DNA of 64,000 nucleotides from RBG-16-66-20 sp040752005 (GCA_040752005.1 JBFMFX010000008.1:89321-153320), one strand, 5' to 3'. Counted from the first letter of the stretch, positions 38,471-47,979 are shown. Numbers and translations: made by a program. Notes: generated by a model not told the origin, from the letters alone.

Positions 38471-38926
38471 ATGACGCCGGTGGAAGTGAACATCGCGCTG
38501 CTTCAGATCCTGCAGCTGCGCAACAGCCCGGCCTATCACGCGGCGGAAGTGATGCGGCGCGAGATCGGCGAGACAGCGATGGCGAATTCGCCGGCGGGGA
38601 GCGAGGCGTTCGCCAACATCCATCTGCTGATCGGTACCTGGGAGACGATCGCCGCGCTCGTGCGAGCGAATCCGGAGTTGCGGGAACCTTTCTACAAGGT
38701 GAATCCGGTCGGACATATGTGGCAGGCTCTGGCGCCGGCGATCGAGATCGTTCGCGGCAGGACGGTTACCGTGATGAAGGGCAAGCGGCGGATCACGAGA
38801 AAACTCGGCCGGCTGTACGCCCGGCAGTTCCAGTTGCTCGACGACGAGTACACGGCGTGGCTGTCCGGCAAACCCGCGGACTATCAGACCGCGGCGCTCG
38901 GGGGCATCCAGGCGCTGTTCGGCTAG
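38471..38926 (+). CDS. Unknown protein of 151 residues
   Basis: I do not recognise this protein. The start has a good ribosome binding site (AAGGGGG, four bases before ATG 38471). It is predicted soluble, with helical segments (VNIALLQILQLRNSPAYHAAEVM, FANIHLLIGTWETIAALVRAN) and a basic central stretch (MKGKRRITRKLGRLYARQ). It contains no cysteine. It is followed after 20 bases by a second unknown gene, and the two are probably cotranscribed. Confidence 0.7.
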   Translation: MTPVEVNIALLQILQLRNSPAYHAAEVMRREIGETAMANSPAGSEAFANIHLLIGTWETIAALVRANPELREPFYKVNPVGHMWQALAPAIEIVRGRTVTVMKGKRRITRKLGRLYARQFQLLDDEYTAWLSGKPADYQTAALGGIQALFG

Positions 38927-38946
38927 GCGCGCGGCCGATCGGGCCG

Positions 38947-40236
38947 GTGCGCGTTCGCGCGGCCGGCGCCCGCCTGGGCGCAGACTCGCACTTCGCCACG
39001 CAGCGGTTCGGCGAGCGGCTTGCGTCGTGGATGCTGCGCCCGTTCCTTGATCTCGGGCGCTTCAGCGAGGGGCCGCTGTATGCGCGCGGCATCGAGGAGT
39101 ACTGGCGCGCCTTCGCGCAGCCTGAAACGCCGGTTTTTTCGCTGCAGCGCACCCTGCCGGTCGGGTTCAGACTGCAACTCGTCGAGGAAGCGGGTCGGCC
39201 GGAGTACGCAGTTTCCGATCCGCGGCAGCTCCCGAAGCCGCTTCGCACGCCGCGCTGGCAGGCCGTGTGCGACGCGCTCGGGCGCTGGCGGTCGCTGCCC
39301 GATGAACACAGGCTGCGCCTGGTCATGCTGCTGCATTCGCTGTGTCTGTACGAGCCGGTCCTGGCGCACGTTCCGGCGCGGAGCCCGGAGCGGCGCGCCG
39401 GCCCGGACGCGGTCGAACTCGCCTACTGGCGCGCGTCCGCGCGCTACGTCCTCGGCCTGCCGAACAGAGTCGCCGACTATCGCGCCGCCGACATGTCGGT
39501 GTTCGAGGCGATCGCCGAGCGACGGCCTGATGCGGTTCCGGCGGCGTTCAATGCCGCCGTCAAGGTTTTCGTGCACAGCGCCAAGGTGGGTGCGCCGCTC
39601 GACGTGCTCGAACGGCGGGCCGCGCGCATGGAGCGCATCCACGCGGACACGGTCGCGCGGGCCGACGACTTCACGGCCGATCTGTTGACCAGCCGGTTCT
39701 ACCGGGCACTGGCGCTCCTTCCCCAGCGACGGGGAAGGCGCGCGCAGGCCGTGCGTCTGATGGATCTTGCGGAGCGGCACGCGCGCGCGCTCAGGCCGGC
39801 GACCCCGGCGCAGGACCTGATGTACCTGGAGAACCTGCACCCGGTGATGGAGAGCCGCGCCAAAGAGGCGCTCTGGCTGGGGGATCTGGAGCTCGCCCTC
39901 GCCCGCGCCCTCGAAGTGACGCAACTGGACCCGTACGATTCAAAGGCCTGGGTCGAGCTCGGACAGGTGCACCGGGCGCGAAAGGAATGGGCGCTTGCCG
40001 CCGAAGCGTACGTGATCGCGGGCATGCTGGGTCCGCCGGCGAGCGCCATTGGGCGGCACATGGCCGCTCTGTGCTTTGGCGAGCTCGGCCAGCCCGCGCT
40101 CGCCGCCTTCCTGTTCAAGGAAGCTCTCGAAGTGGACCCGCTCGGCATCAGTCCGCGCGACGGCATCGGCAAGCTGCCTGACCTTGCCGTGCTGCACGCG
40201 CTCAAGGAGTGGTCGCGGAGAACGGTGAAGCTCTGA
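38947..40236 (+). CDS. Unknown protein with TPR-like C-terminus
   Basis: From GTG 38947 the protein would have 429 residues; the frame is open further upstream and no strong ribosome binding site is present, so the start is uncertain. The N-terminal half is unassigned. The C-terminal third (about 270-420) has helical pairs of TPR style, such as EALWLGDLELALARALEVTQLDP and VELGQVHRARKEWALAAEAYVIAGML, with LFKEALEVDPLG near the end. No enzymatic motif or membrane segment was seen. It probably forms a unit with the gene at 38471. Confidence 0.65.
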   Translation: MRVRAAGARLGADSHFATQRFGERLASWMLRPFLDLGRFSEGPLYARGIEEYWRAFAQPETPVFSLQRTLPVGFRLQLVEEAGRPEYAVSDPRQLPKPLRTPRWQAVCDALGRWRSLPDEHRLRLVMLLHSLCLYEPVLAHVPARSPERRAGPDAVELAYWRASARYVLGLPNRVADYRAADMSVFEAIAERRPDAVPAAFNAAVKVFVHSAKVGAPLDVLERRAARMERIHADTVARADDFTADLLTSRFYRALALLPQRRGRRAQAVRLMDLAERHARALRPATPAQDLMYLENLHPVMESRAKEALWLGDLELALARALEVTQLDPYDSKAWVELGQVHRARKEWALAAEAYVIAGMLGPPASAIGRHMAALCFGELGQPALAAFLFKEALEVDPLGISPRDGIGKLPDLAVLHALKEWSRRTVKL

Positions 40237-40322
40237 CACCCGGCGCCTGCCGCCAAGCGGCCCCTGTACGCCCGCCCTCGACCTCGGGCTGTATCGCTCC
40301 GCGCCAGGATCCGCCGTTTCGT

Positions 40323-40328
40323 TACACT
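40323..40328 (+). promoter_or_regulatory. Candidate -10 box for the EamA transporter gene
   Basis: TACACT ends 22 bases before the ATG at 40351, leaving room for a short leader. No clear -35 is seen. Confidence 0.3.
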
Positions 40329-40350
40329 GCCCGCCTCTTCCGGACGCCTG

Positions 40351-41232
40351 ATGCACCCCGACTCCGCCCGCGCGCGCCTCATCGGCATCGGCCTGATCTC
40401 GATCACGTTCTTCTGCTTTGCGCTGCTGGACGCCGGCGCGAAGTGGCTGGTGCGCACGCTGCCGGTGGCCGAGGTGGTGTTCCTGCGCTTTCTCACGCAC
40501 GTGGTCTTCACGACGCTTCTGCTTGCGCCGCGCCACGGCGCGGAGCTCATGCGCGCGCGTCGGCCGGGCTTGCAGCTGCTGCGCGCCGCGTTCCTGCCGA
40601 CGATGACGGCGCTCAACTTCTGGGCGCTGCAGTACCTTCAGCTCGCCGAGACCGGCGCCATTCAGTTCTCGGTGCCGATCCTGATCGCGCTGTTCGCCGC
40701 ACCGCTCCTCAACGAGCGACTCGATGCGGCGCGCTGGATCGCCATCGTCGCCGGATTCGCCGGCGTGCTCGTCATCCTGCGGCCGGGCATGCAGGGCTTT
40801 CACCCGGCGCTGCTGATCGCGCTCGCCAACGCCGCGCTCTACGCGTTGTTCAACCTCCTCACGCGGCATCTGGCCGCCTACGATTCGGCGGAAACGACGC
40901 AGTTCATCTCCGGCATCGTCGCCACGCTCGCGGTAATGCCGTTCGCGCTCGCGGTGTGGCAATCGCCCGCCTCGTGGGTCGAGTGGGCGGTGGCTGCGGC
41001 GATCGGCATCGCCGGCGGGCTCGGCCACTACTTTCTGGCGCTTGCGCATCGCTACGCGCCCGCCTCGGTGCTCGCGCCCTTCCTCTATCAGCAGATCCTG
41101 TGGATGGTGCTCTTCGGGTTCCTCGTCTTCGGCGATCTGCCGGATGCGCCGGTGGTCGCCGGCTGCGCGATCGTCATCGCCAGCGGCGCGTACCTCCTTC
41201 ACCGCGAACGGCGCCGGCACCCGGCGCGCTGA
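40351..41232 (+). CDS. EamA/DMT-family transporter
   Basis: A 293-residue inner-membrane protein with about ten hydrophobic segments in two EamA repeats (residues about 10-140 and 150-285). The first repeat includes FALLDAGAKWLVRTLPVAEVVFLRF and the second includes QQILWMVLFGFLVFGDLPDAPVVAG. The family exports metabolites and amino acids, but the substrate cannot be read from sequence. It ends 30 bases before the probable start of the acyltransferase gene. Confidence 0.85.
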   Translation: MHPDSARARLIGIGLISITFFCFALLDAGAKWLVRTLPVAEVVFLRFLTHVVFTTLLLAPRHGAELMRARRPGLQLLRAAFLPTMTALNFWALQYLQLAETGAIQFSVPILIALFAAPLLNERLDAARWIAIVAGFAGVLVILRPGMQGFHPALLIALANAALYALFNLLTRHLAAYDSAETTQFISGIVATLAVMPFALAVWQSPASWVEWAVAAAIGIAGGLGHYFLALAHRYAPASVLAPFLYQQILWMVLFGFLVFGDLPDAPVVAGCAIVIASGAYLLHRERRRHPAR

Positions 41233-41292
41233 GCTAGACTGCCTGCCGGAGGAGAAAGCCGACTGGTCTCGATTCCCGTCTGGCTCGCGGTC

Positions 41293-42669
41293 GTGGGCGG
41301 CGCGCTCGCCGCGTGGGCGGCGTACGACAAGCTGCTCGTGCCGGCGCTGCGCTGGTTCATCGCCGGGCGAGCGAATCGGGTGCTGGAAGAAGTGCAGAGC
41401 CGCCTGCGCATCGGCGTGCGGCCGTTTCAGCGCACGCGCCGCCAGGTGCTCATCCACCGCCTGCTCGGCGACCCCCGGGTGCAGGCCGCCGCCGAGCAGT
41501 TCGCGCGCGACCACGGCATCCCGGTGCCGCTCGCGCTCTCGATCGTCGAGCGTTACGCGCGCGAGATCGTTCCGGCTTTCAACGCCTGGCTCTACTTCCG
41601 CGTCGGCTACTGGATCGGACGCAAGGTGGCGCAGGGGCTGTACCGCGTGCGTCTCGGCCACGTGGATGCCGAGGGACTTGCGCGAGTGCCGGAAAACGCG
41701 ACGGTGGTGTTCGTCATGAACCACCGCTCCAACATGGACTACATCCTCGCCGGCTACCTCGCGGCCGACCAGGCTGCGCTGTCCTACGCGGTCGGCGAAT
41801 GGGCCCGCGTCTGGCCGCTGTCGGCGCTCATCCGTGCGATGGGCGCCTACTTCGTGCGCCGCGATTCGCGCGACGTGCTCTACCGGCGGGTGCTGGAGCG
41901 CTACATCGTCATGGCGACTCAGGCCGGAGTGCCGCAGGCCGTGTTCCCCGAAGGCGGGCTCACCCGCGACGGCCGGATGCGCGCGCCGCGCCTGGGAGTG
42001 CTGGATTACATGCTGCGCGGCTTCTGGCTGGACGGCGAGCGCGACCTCGTCTTCATCCCCCTCGGGCTCAATTACGACCGGGTGCTCGAGGACCGCTCGC
42101 TGCTTCTGGCCGCCGACCCGGCGGCACCGAAGCCCGGCCGGGTGCGGGCGCTGTGGAACACCCTCGCCTTCGCCGGCCACAACCTCGCCCTGATGCTGAA
42201 GAGCGAGTGGCACCGGTTCGGCTACGCCTGCGTCAACTTCGGCACGCCGGTCTCGATGCGCGAATATTGCCGCGCGCGCGGGCTCGACTTCCAGCGGCTG
42301 GCGGGCGAGGAGCGCAAGGCCGCGGTCGCCGAGCTCGGCCGCCACCTCATGGACGCGGTCGGGCGGATCGTGCCGGTGGTGCCGGTGCCGCTGATGGCGG
42401 CGGTGTTCCTGCGCGAGCCCGGGCGCGCCTGGAGCGAGATCGAGCTCAAGGCCGAGGCGAAGAAGACGCTCGATGCGCTCGATGCGGCCGGCGCGCGCGT
42501 CTACATCCCGCGCAAGGACTTCGACTACGCGATGCGCGTCGGCCTGCGCATGCTGGTGCTGCGCCGCCTCGTCGAAGAGCGCGAGGGTCTGTACCGCGCC
42601 GCCGCGCACGAGCTGCCGCTGCTCGGCTACTACGCCAACTCGATCGCGCACCTGCTGGCGCCCGGATAG
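41293..42669 (+). CDS. PlsB-like glycerol-3-phosphate acyltransferase family protein
   Basis: A PlsC/PlsB-fold acyltransferase of at least 458 residues. The catalytic HX4D motif is NHRSNMDYILAGY, the phosphate-binding FPEGG appears as AVFPEGGLTRDG, and FIPLGLNYDRV follows. The shape (helical extension, then acyltransferase core, then a long C-terminal arm) suggests glycerophospholipid acylation. The GTG at 41293 is the first conventional start. However, a strong GGAGGAG at 41249-41255 sits seven bases before an in-frame CTG at 41263, which would add ten residues and complete the N-terminal hydrophobic helix. Confidence 0.82.
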   Translation: MGGALAAWAAYDKLLVPALRWFIAGRANRVLEEVQSRLRIGVRPFQRTRRQVLIHRLLGDPRVQAAAEQFARDHGIPVPLALSIVERYAREIVPAFNAWLYFRVGYWIGRKVAQGLYRVRLGHVDAEGLARVPENATVVFVMNHRSNMDYILAGYLAADQAALSYAVGEWARVWPLSALIRAMGAYFVRRDSRDVLYRRVLERYIVMATQAGVPQAVFPEGGLTRDGRMRAPRLGVLDYMLRGFWLDGERDLVFIPLGLNYDRVLEDRSLLLAADPAAPKPGRVRALWNTLAFAGHNLALMLKSEWHRFGYACVNFGTPVSMREYCRARGLDFQRLAGEERKAAVAELGRHLMDAVGRIVPVVPVPLMAAVFLREPGRAWSEIELKAEAKKTLDALDAAGARVYIPRKDFDYAMRVGLRMLVLRRLVEEREGLYRAAAHELPLLGYYANSIAHLLAPG

Positions 42670-43020
42670 GAAGCGCCGCGCTGCGACAGTGACCGGCCGC
42701 CGGGTTCGAAGTGCGCGTCATGCTGCAAATCGCCGCGATCCGGTGGCACACTATCGCGCATGAGGACGCGCGCCCGGAATTCGCCAGGTTTTGTCATCGC
42801 CGCGAACGTTTGGCGCGTTTGTTACTCCAACGCAGGTGAGAGGCGAACACGAGCGCAAGGAGAGGCCATAGGCGGCTGATTACCTTTGGAAAACATGGGC
42901 TTCCGGGATTCCCTGCCAGGCAGGACGCGGCCCTCGGGCGGCGATGCCGGCTCCGGCGACCAGGCGGACGCCGGAACAGAAGAAGCCGTTTCGTTTTTGG
43001 AGGATGATGGAGGCGAGACG
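42670..43020 (+). promoter_or_regulatory. Long upstream region of prkA with a weak sigma-54-like element
   Basis: This 351-base gap has no supported gene. A TTG/ATG-initiated extension of prkA from 42886 lacks a ribosome binding site. At 42810-42826 the sequence TTGGCGCGTTTGTTACT partly fits the sigma-54 consensus: GG of the -24 element is present and GC of the -12 element reads AC. E. coli yeaGH is known to be sigma-54 and RpoS dependent. The match here is imperfect and is only a suggestion. Confidence 0.25.
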
Positions 43021-44967
43021 ATGAGAAACGTCACGGGACCGGAGAGCACCGAGCGGCATTCGAACTTCCTGCGCTCGCTCGCCGCCTTCAGCAAGGACCA
43101 CCGCGCCGCGCAATGGTCCGGCACCTTCGGCAGCTTCCTCGAGACGATCTTCCCGCACGATCCGGCGGGCCTGACGCGTTCCAGCCATCAGTACATCTGG
43201 GACATGATCCGCGCCGAGGGCTGCACGGACGAGAAGGGCGTGTTCCATTGCCGGCTGTTCGAGGACGAGCTCTACGGCATCGAGGAAACCCTGCACCGCC
43301 TGGTGGACTACTTCAAGGCCGCGGCCGCCGGCGGTGAAGTTGGCAGGCGGCTGCTGCTGCTGCTGGGGCCGCCTTCGGGCGGCAAATCGAGCCTGGTGAT
43401 CCTGCTCAAGCGCGGGCTCGAGGAGTACAGCCACACCGACGCCGGCGCCCTGTACGCGATCCAGGGCTGCCCGGTGCACGAGTCGCCGCTGCACCTGATA
43501 CCGCACACCATGCGGCCGCAGTTCCGCGAGACCTACGGCGTCGAGATCACCGGTGAGCTGTGCCCGTTCTGCGTCACGCGCCTCGGCCACGAATTCTCCG
43601 GCGATTTCATGCAGATGCCGGTGCACCGGATCTTCATCTCCGAGGCGGGTCGGGTCGGCGTCGGCACCTACGCGCCGCACGACCCCACCACCGCCGACAT
43701 CGCCGACCTGGTGGGCTCGGTGGACCTGTCGAAGGTTTCGCAGTACGGCGACGAGGGCGATCCGCGCGCGTGGTCCTGGTCGGGGGCGGTGTTCGCCGCC
43801 AGCCGCGGGCTGCTGGAGATGATCGAGATCCTGAAGGTCAAGCGCGAGTTCCTGTACCTGCTGCTCACGCTCACCCAGGAAAAGAACGTCAAGGTATCGC
43901 GCTTTCCGCTCATCTACCTCGACGAGACCATCATCGCGCACACCAACCTCGCCGAGTTCCGCAAGTTCCTCCAGGAAGCGGAAAACGAGGCGCTGCTCGA
44001 CCGGATGGTGATCATCCAGGTGCCCTACACCCTGTCGTACAAGGAAGAGGCGCGCATCTACCGCAAGCTCACCTCGAGCACGCAGGCGTTCCGCGAGGTG
44101 CACCTGGATCCGCACGCGCTGCACGTGGCCGCGGTGTTCGCGATCCTCACGCGGCTGCAGGAGGGCGAGGACAAGGAAGGCGAGCTGGTGAAGAAGGTGC
44201 GCCTGTACGCCGGCGAGGAGGTCGAGGGCGTGCCGCGCAGCGAGGTGGAGAAGATCCGCGCCAAGTATCCCGAGGAGGGCTCCGCCGGCGTCTCGCCGCG
44301 CTTCGTCATCAACGCGCTGTCGAACGCCATCATCCAGTCGCAGGCGAGGAGCCTCACCAGCATGGAAGTGCTGCTCGCGCTCAAGGACGCGATCGAGTCC
44401 GACGCCCGCATGGACGCGAAGAAGAAGCGCAAGTGGGTGGATTTCCTCGTCATCGCGCGCAAGGACTTCTACAACCGCTGGGTGAAGGAGGACGTGCACA
44501 AGGCGCTGTTCGTGTCCTTCGAGCAGGAGGCGCAGCAGCTGCTCGACAAGTACCTCGACGAGGTCGAGGCGACGCTCGACAACCGCACCGTCAAGGACCC
44601 GATCACCGGCGAGGAGCGCAAGCCCGACGAGCGCTTCCTGCGCTCGGTCGAGGACAAGATCCGCATCTCGGAGTCCGGCAAGGGCTCGTTCCGCCAGGAG
44701 GTGGTGCGCAAGGCGATGGGCGCCTACAAGCGCGGCGAGAAGTTCACGCTCGACTCGCACGCGCAGCTGCACGAGGCGATCGAGCAGTACCTGTTCGAGA
44801 GCCGGCGCGACGTGCTGCGGCTGGTGAACTCCACCACCCGGCCGGACGAGGAGACCAAGCAGAAGATCTCGGTAGTGGAAAAGCGCCTGGTGGAGGAGTA
44901 CGGCTACGACGCGCACAGCGCGCGCGAGGCGCTCAACTACGTCACGACCCTGCTCGCGCAGGAATAA
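43021..44967 (+). CDS. prkA: PrkA/YeaG serine protein kinase
   Basis: A stress-induced protein with an AAA+ module and a C-terminal kinase-like domain. ATG 43021 is preceded by GGAGG at good spacing and gives 648 residues (E. coli YeaG has 644). Walker A is GPPSGGKSS (K122), and the N-terminal PrkA signature includes GTFGSFLETIFPHDPAGLTRSSHQYIWDM. It leads the prkA-yeaH-spoVR operon; the next start is six bases after its stop. The physiological substrates are not known from sequence. Confidence 0.95.
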   Translation: MRNVTGPESTERHSNFLRSLAAFSKDHRAAQWSGTFGSFLETIFPHDPAGLTRSSHQYIWDMIRAEGCTDEKGVFHCRLFEDELYGIEETLHRLVDYFKAAAAGGEVGRRLLLLLGPPSGGKSSLVILLKRGLEEYSHTDAGALYAIQGCPVHESPLHLIPHTMRPQFRETYGVEITGELCPFCVTRLGHEFSGDFMQMPVHRIFISEAGRVGVGTYAPHDPTTADIADLVGSVDLSKVSQYGDEGDPRAWSWSGAVFAASRGLLEMIEILKVKREFLYLLLTLTQEKNVKVSRFPLIYLDETIIAHTNLAEFRKFLQEAENEALLDRMVIIQVPYTLSYKEEARIYRKLTSSTQAFREVHLDPHALHVAAVFAILTRLQEGEDKEGELVKKVRLYAGEEVEGVPRSEVEKIRAKYPEEGSAGVSPRFVINALSNAIIQSQARSLTSMEVLLALKDAIESDARMDAKKKRKWVDFLVIARKDFYNRWVKEDVHKALFVSFEQEAQQLLDKYLDEVEATLDNRTVKDPITGEERKPDERFLRSVEDKIRISESGKGSFRQEVVRKAMGAYKRGEKFTLDSHAQLHEAIEQYLFESRRDVLRLVNSTTRPDEETKQKISVVEKRLVEEYGYDAHSAREALNYVTTLLAQE

Positions 44968-44973
44968 GCGGCC

Positions 44974-46128
44974 ATGAGCGAGCGGCCTTCGCGCATGACG
45001 GCGGAGACGCCGTGGTACGAGCTGTTCTCGCGCGGCGCGCGCGACTGGCTGCGCCACAACCAGAAGGTGCGCGAGGCGGTGCGCGCGAACCTGCCGGAGC
45101 TGCTCGCCGGCGCCGACCTGATCACGAACCCGCAGAACCGGACGGTGCTGGTGCCGGTGCGGTTCCTCGAGCACGCGCGCTTTCGCCTCGCCGATCCCGA
45201 CGCCCAGACCGGCGCCGGCCAGGGCAAGGGCGAGCCGGGCGAGGTGCTGCGGCCGGCGCAGGCCGGGGACGAGCGCGCCGCCGGCGAGGCCGGCACCGAG
45301 GGCAACGAGATCCGGTTCGTCCTCGAGCTCAGGGTGGACGAGATCGTGGACTGGCTGTGGGAGGAGCTGAAGCTGCCCGACCTCAAGCCCAAGAGGAGCG
45401 CGACGCTCGACGAACCCGACTACGTGCGCGAAGGCTGGGACAAGCGCGGCGCGCGCTCGCGGCTGGACCGCCGGCGCACGGTGAAGGAGGCGGTCAAGCG
45501 CCGCGCGATGCAGGAAGCCCCGCTGCCGTTCACCAACGAGGACCTGCGCTTTCGCCAGCTCGTGCGCCGCTCCACTCCGGCGATCAACGCCGTGGTCATC
45601 TTCGCCCTCGACGTCTCCGGCAGCATGCAGGAAGCGCAGCGGCGGCTCGCGAAGACCTTCTTTTTCTTCGCGCTCCAGGGCGTGCGACGCCAGTACGCCA
45701 AGGTCGAGACCGTCTTTGTCGCGCACGCGGTGGACGCCTGGGAGTTCCAGGAGGAGCAGTTCTTCCAGGTGAGCGGCGGCGGCGGCACCATGGCTTCCAG
45801 CGCCTTTCGCCTCGCGCGCGCGCAGCTCGACGCGCGCTTCGATCCGTCGCGCTACAACGCCTATCTGTTCTACGCCTCCGACGGCGAGAACGCCGCCGAG
45901 GATCGCGCCAGCGCCGGCGAGCTGCTCGCCGATCTCGCCGCGGACATGAACTACATCGGCTACGTCGAGACCGACGGCTCGCGCTTCCGGCCGAAGGCGA
46001 CCGAGATGTCGGAAATCTTCGCCGCGCTGCAGGAGAAAGGGCTGCCGGTCGGAGCGGCGCGGCTCGCCTCGCTGGAGGACGTCTGGGGCGCGATCCGGCT
46101 GTTCTTCCGCGACGAGGAACCGGCATGA
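44974..46128 (+). CDS. yeaH: YeaH-like protein (DUF444), VWA domain
   Basis: The 384-residue partner of PrkA. The C-terminal half is a von Willebrand A domain with the metal-adhesion motif DVSGS (D213, S215, S217) and a later TMASSAF and YASDGEN. The N-terminal half is charged, with a Gly/Glu-rich low-complexity insert (about 70-105). It overlaps spoVR by four bases (ATGA). The trio is conserved together in many proteobacteria. Confidence 0.93.
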   Translation: MSERPSRMTAETPWYELFSRGARDWLRHNQKVREAVRANLPELLAGADLITNPQNRTVLVPVRFLEHARFRLADPDAQTGAGQGKGEPGEVLRPAQAGDERAAGEAGTEGNEIRFVLELRVDEIVDWLWEELKLPDLKPKRSATLDEPDYVREGWDKRGARSRLDRRRTVKEAVKRRAMQEAPLPFTNEDLRFRQLVRRSTPAINAVVIFALDVSGSMQEAQRRLAKTFFFFALQGVRRQYAKVETVFVAHAVDAWEFQEEQFFQVSGGGGTMASSAFRLARAQLDARFDPSRYNAYLFYASDGENAAEDRASAGELLADLAADMNYIGYVETDGSRFRPKATEMSEIFAALQEKGLPVGAARLASLEDVWGAIRLFFRDEEPA

Positions 46129-47483
46129 ACGACGCGTTGCGCGACTACGTCTCCGGCCTCGAGGCGCTCGCCCGCCGGCTCGGGCTCGACTACCACCCGG
46201 TGGACTTCGAGCTGGTGCCCTCCTCGCTCATGACCGAGATCGCGGTCTACGGCCTGCCGGTGCGAATGCCGCACTGGTCGTTCGGCGTGCGCTACATCCA
46301 CCAGCTCGTGCGCCAGGCGATGGGACACTCGCGCATCTTCGAGGTGATGTTTCCGGGCGACCCGTGCCACGCCTACCTCATGGACGGCAACACGCTGGCG
46401 GAGAACACGCTGGTCGCCGCGCACGTGCTCGGGCACGCCGATTTCGCCCGCAACAACGCGCTGTTTGCGCGCTTTCACGAAATGGCGGGCGGCAACATCA
46501 TCGAGATGGCGGCCACCCACGCGCGGCGCATCGATCGCGCGATCGAGGAGCACGGCCTCGCCCGCGTCGAGGCGGTGCTCGATGCGGCGCTCGCGCTCGA
46601 ATCGCACGTGGACGTGACGCGGCCGCTGCACCGCGAGCCGTACCCGACCAGGGCGCCGGAGAAGAAGGCGCGCGCGCCCGACGCGTTCCGCGAGCGCTTC
46701 GAGCGGCTGCCGGCGGCGCCGGCGCGCGAGCGGCCCGCGCCGCCGCAGCGGCTGCCGGTGCCGCCGCATCCGGAGCCGGACCTGCTGTGGTTCATCGCGC
46801 AGTACGGCCCAGACCTGGAGCAGTGGGAACGCGACGTGTTCCTCGCCGTGCGCGCCGAGTCGCTGTATTTCTACCCGGTCTTCGCCTGCCAGATCATGAA
46901 CGAAGGCTGGGCCTCTTACTGGCACGCCCGGCTGCTGCGCGAGGCGGACTTTTTGCCGCAGGACCTGTACGTGTCGGCGATCAAGGCGCATTCGGACGTG
47001 GTGCGCCCGTTTGCCGCCGACGAGCAGGTGGCGCTGGCGGTCAATCCCTATCACCTCGGTTTCACGCTGTGGGAGCGCATCGTCGAGCGCGAGGGCCTGG
47101 CGCACGCGCGGCGCGTGTGCCGGGAGGAAGACGACTTCGGTTTCATCCGCAACTATCTCGACCGCGAGATCGCCGAGAAGCTCGATCTGTTCGCCTGGGA
47201 GGAAAAAAAGGACGGCGAGATCCGGGTCAAGAGCCGCGACCTCGCCGCGGTGCGCGAGGCGATCCTCGCGCCGAAATACAACTATGGCGCGCCGCGGGTC
47301 GCGGTGGTCGAGCTCAAGCTCGACGGCACGCTCGTGCTCGAGCACGACGCGAAGACCGACGGCCGCGGCCTGGATCAGACGCGCGCGCGCACGGTGCTCA
47401 AGTACGTGCAGCGCGTCTGGCGCCGCCCGGTACGCCTCGCCACCGTCGACGCACGCGGCGACAAGATCGAGCTCGAAGCCTGA
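46125..47483 (+). CDS. spoVR: SpoVR/YcgB family protein
   Basis: The third member of the prkA-yeaH-spoVR operon, 452 residues. The family is recognisable from HWSFGVRYIHQLVRQAMG and ENTLVAAHVLGHADFARNNALF. It also shows PVFACQIMNEGWASYWHARLL and VAVNPYHLGFTLWERI. The biochemical activity of the family is not established; in Bacillus it affects spore cortex formation. Several His/Asn/Glu residues are invariant in these motifs. A low-complexity Pro/Ala/Arg linker lies at about 170-215. Confidence 0.93.
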   Translation: MNDALRDYVSGLEALARRLGLDYHPVDFELVPSSLMTEIAVYGLPVRMPHWSFGVRYIHQLVRQAMGHSRIFEVMFPGDPCHAYLMDGNTLAENTLVAAHVLGHADFARNNALFARFHEMAGGNIIEMAATHARRIDRAIEEHGLARVEAVLDAALALESHVDVTRPLHREPYPTRAPEKKARAPDAFRERFERLPAAPARERPAPPQRLPVPPHPEPDLLWFIAQYGPDLEQWERDVFLAVRAESLYFYPVFACQIMNEGWASYWHARLLREADFLPQDLYVSAIKAHSDVVRPFAADEQVALAVNPYHLGFTLWERIVEREGLAHARRVCREEDDFGFIRNYLDREIAEKLDLFAWEEKKDGEIRVKSRDLAAVREAILAPKYNYGAPRVAVVELKLDGTLVLEHDAKTDGRGLDQTRARTVLKYVQRVWRRPVRLATVDARGDKIELEA

Positions 47484-47505
47484 TCCGCAACGCACGGAGG
47501 ACGCC

Positions 47506-47979
47506 ATGAGCATCGCCCCGAAGCTCCAGGACTACCTTGCCCGTCACCGGGTCGCCTACGAACTCGTCGCCCACCGCCACACGATGAGCAGCATGGAGAC
47601 GGCCGCGGCGGCGCACGTGCCGGGCGATCGCCTCGCCAAGGGCGTGGTGGTCGAGGACGAGCAGGGCTACCTGCTCGCCGTCGTGCCCTCGACATACCAC
47701 GTCAAGCTGGGGGATCTCGGCAAGCAGCTCAACCGCCGCAGCCTGCGCCTCGCCAGCGAGGAGGAGTTGAAGAACCTCTTTTCCGACTGCGAAACCGGGG
47801 CCGTGCCCCCGGTGGGCGGCGCCTACGGACTTCCGGCGGTGGTCGAGGAAGACCTCACCCGCGAGCCGGACGTGTTTTTCGAGGCGGGCGACCACGAGCA
47901 TCTCGTGCACGTCGCCCAGGCGGACTTCGCGCGCCTGCTCGGCGACGCCCCTCGGGTGCACTTCGCCCGTCACGTCTAG
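47506..47979 (+). CDS. YbaK/ProX-type aminoacyl-tRNA deacylase-like protein
   Basis: A 157-residue protein of the YbaK/INS domain family, which hydrolyses mischarged tRNAs. Recognisable parts are AHRHTMSSMETAAAAHVPGDRLAKGVVVE, the strand YLLAVVPSTYHVKL and the glycine loop GAVPPVGGAYGLP. The expected lysine K45 sits in LAKGVVV. CGGAGG lies five bases before the ATG. It follows spoVR by 22 bases and may be transcribed with it. Confidence 0.85.
   Translation: MSIAPKLQDYLARHRVAYELVAHRHTMSSMETAAAAHVPGDRLAKGVVVEDEQGYLLAVVPSTYHVKLGDLGKQLNRRSLRLASEEELKNLFSDCETGAVPPVGGAYGLPAVVEEDLTREPDVFFEAGDHEHLVHVAQADFARLLGDAPRVHFARHV

Noticed and set aside
39940..42651. Long minus-strand frame opposite the transporter and acyltransferase genes
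   Set aside because: Its translation is Arg/His-rich and of low complexity, typical of the antisense frame of high-GC genes, and the plus strand has recognised proteins.
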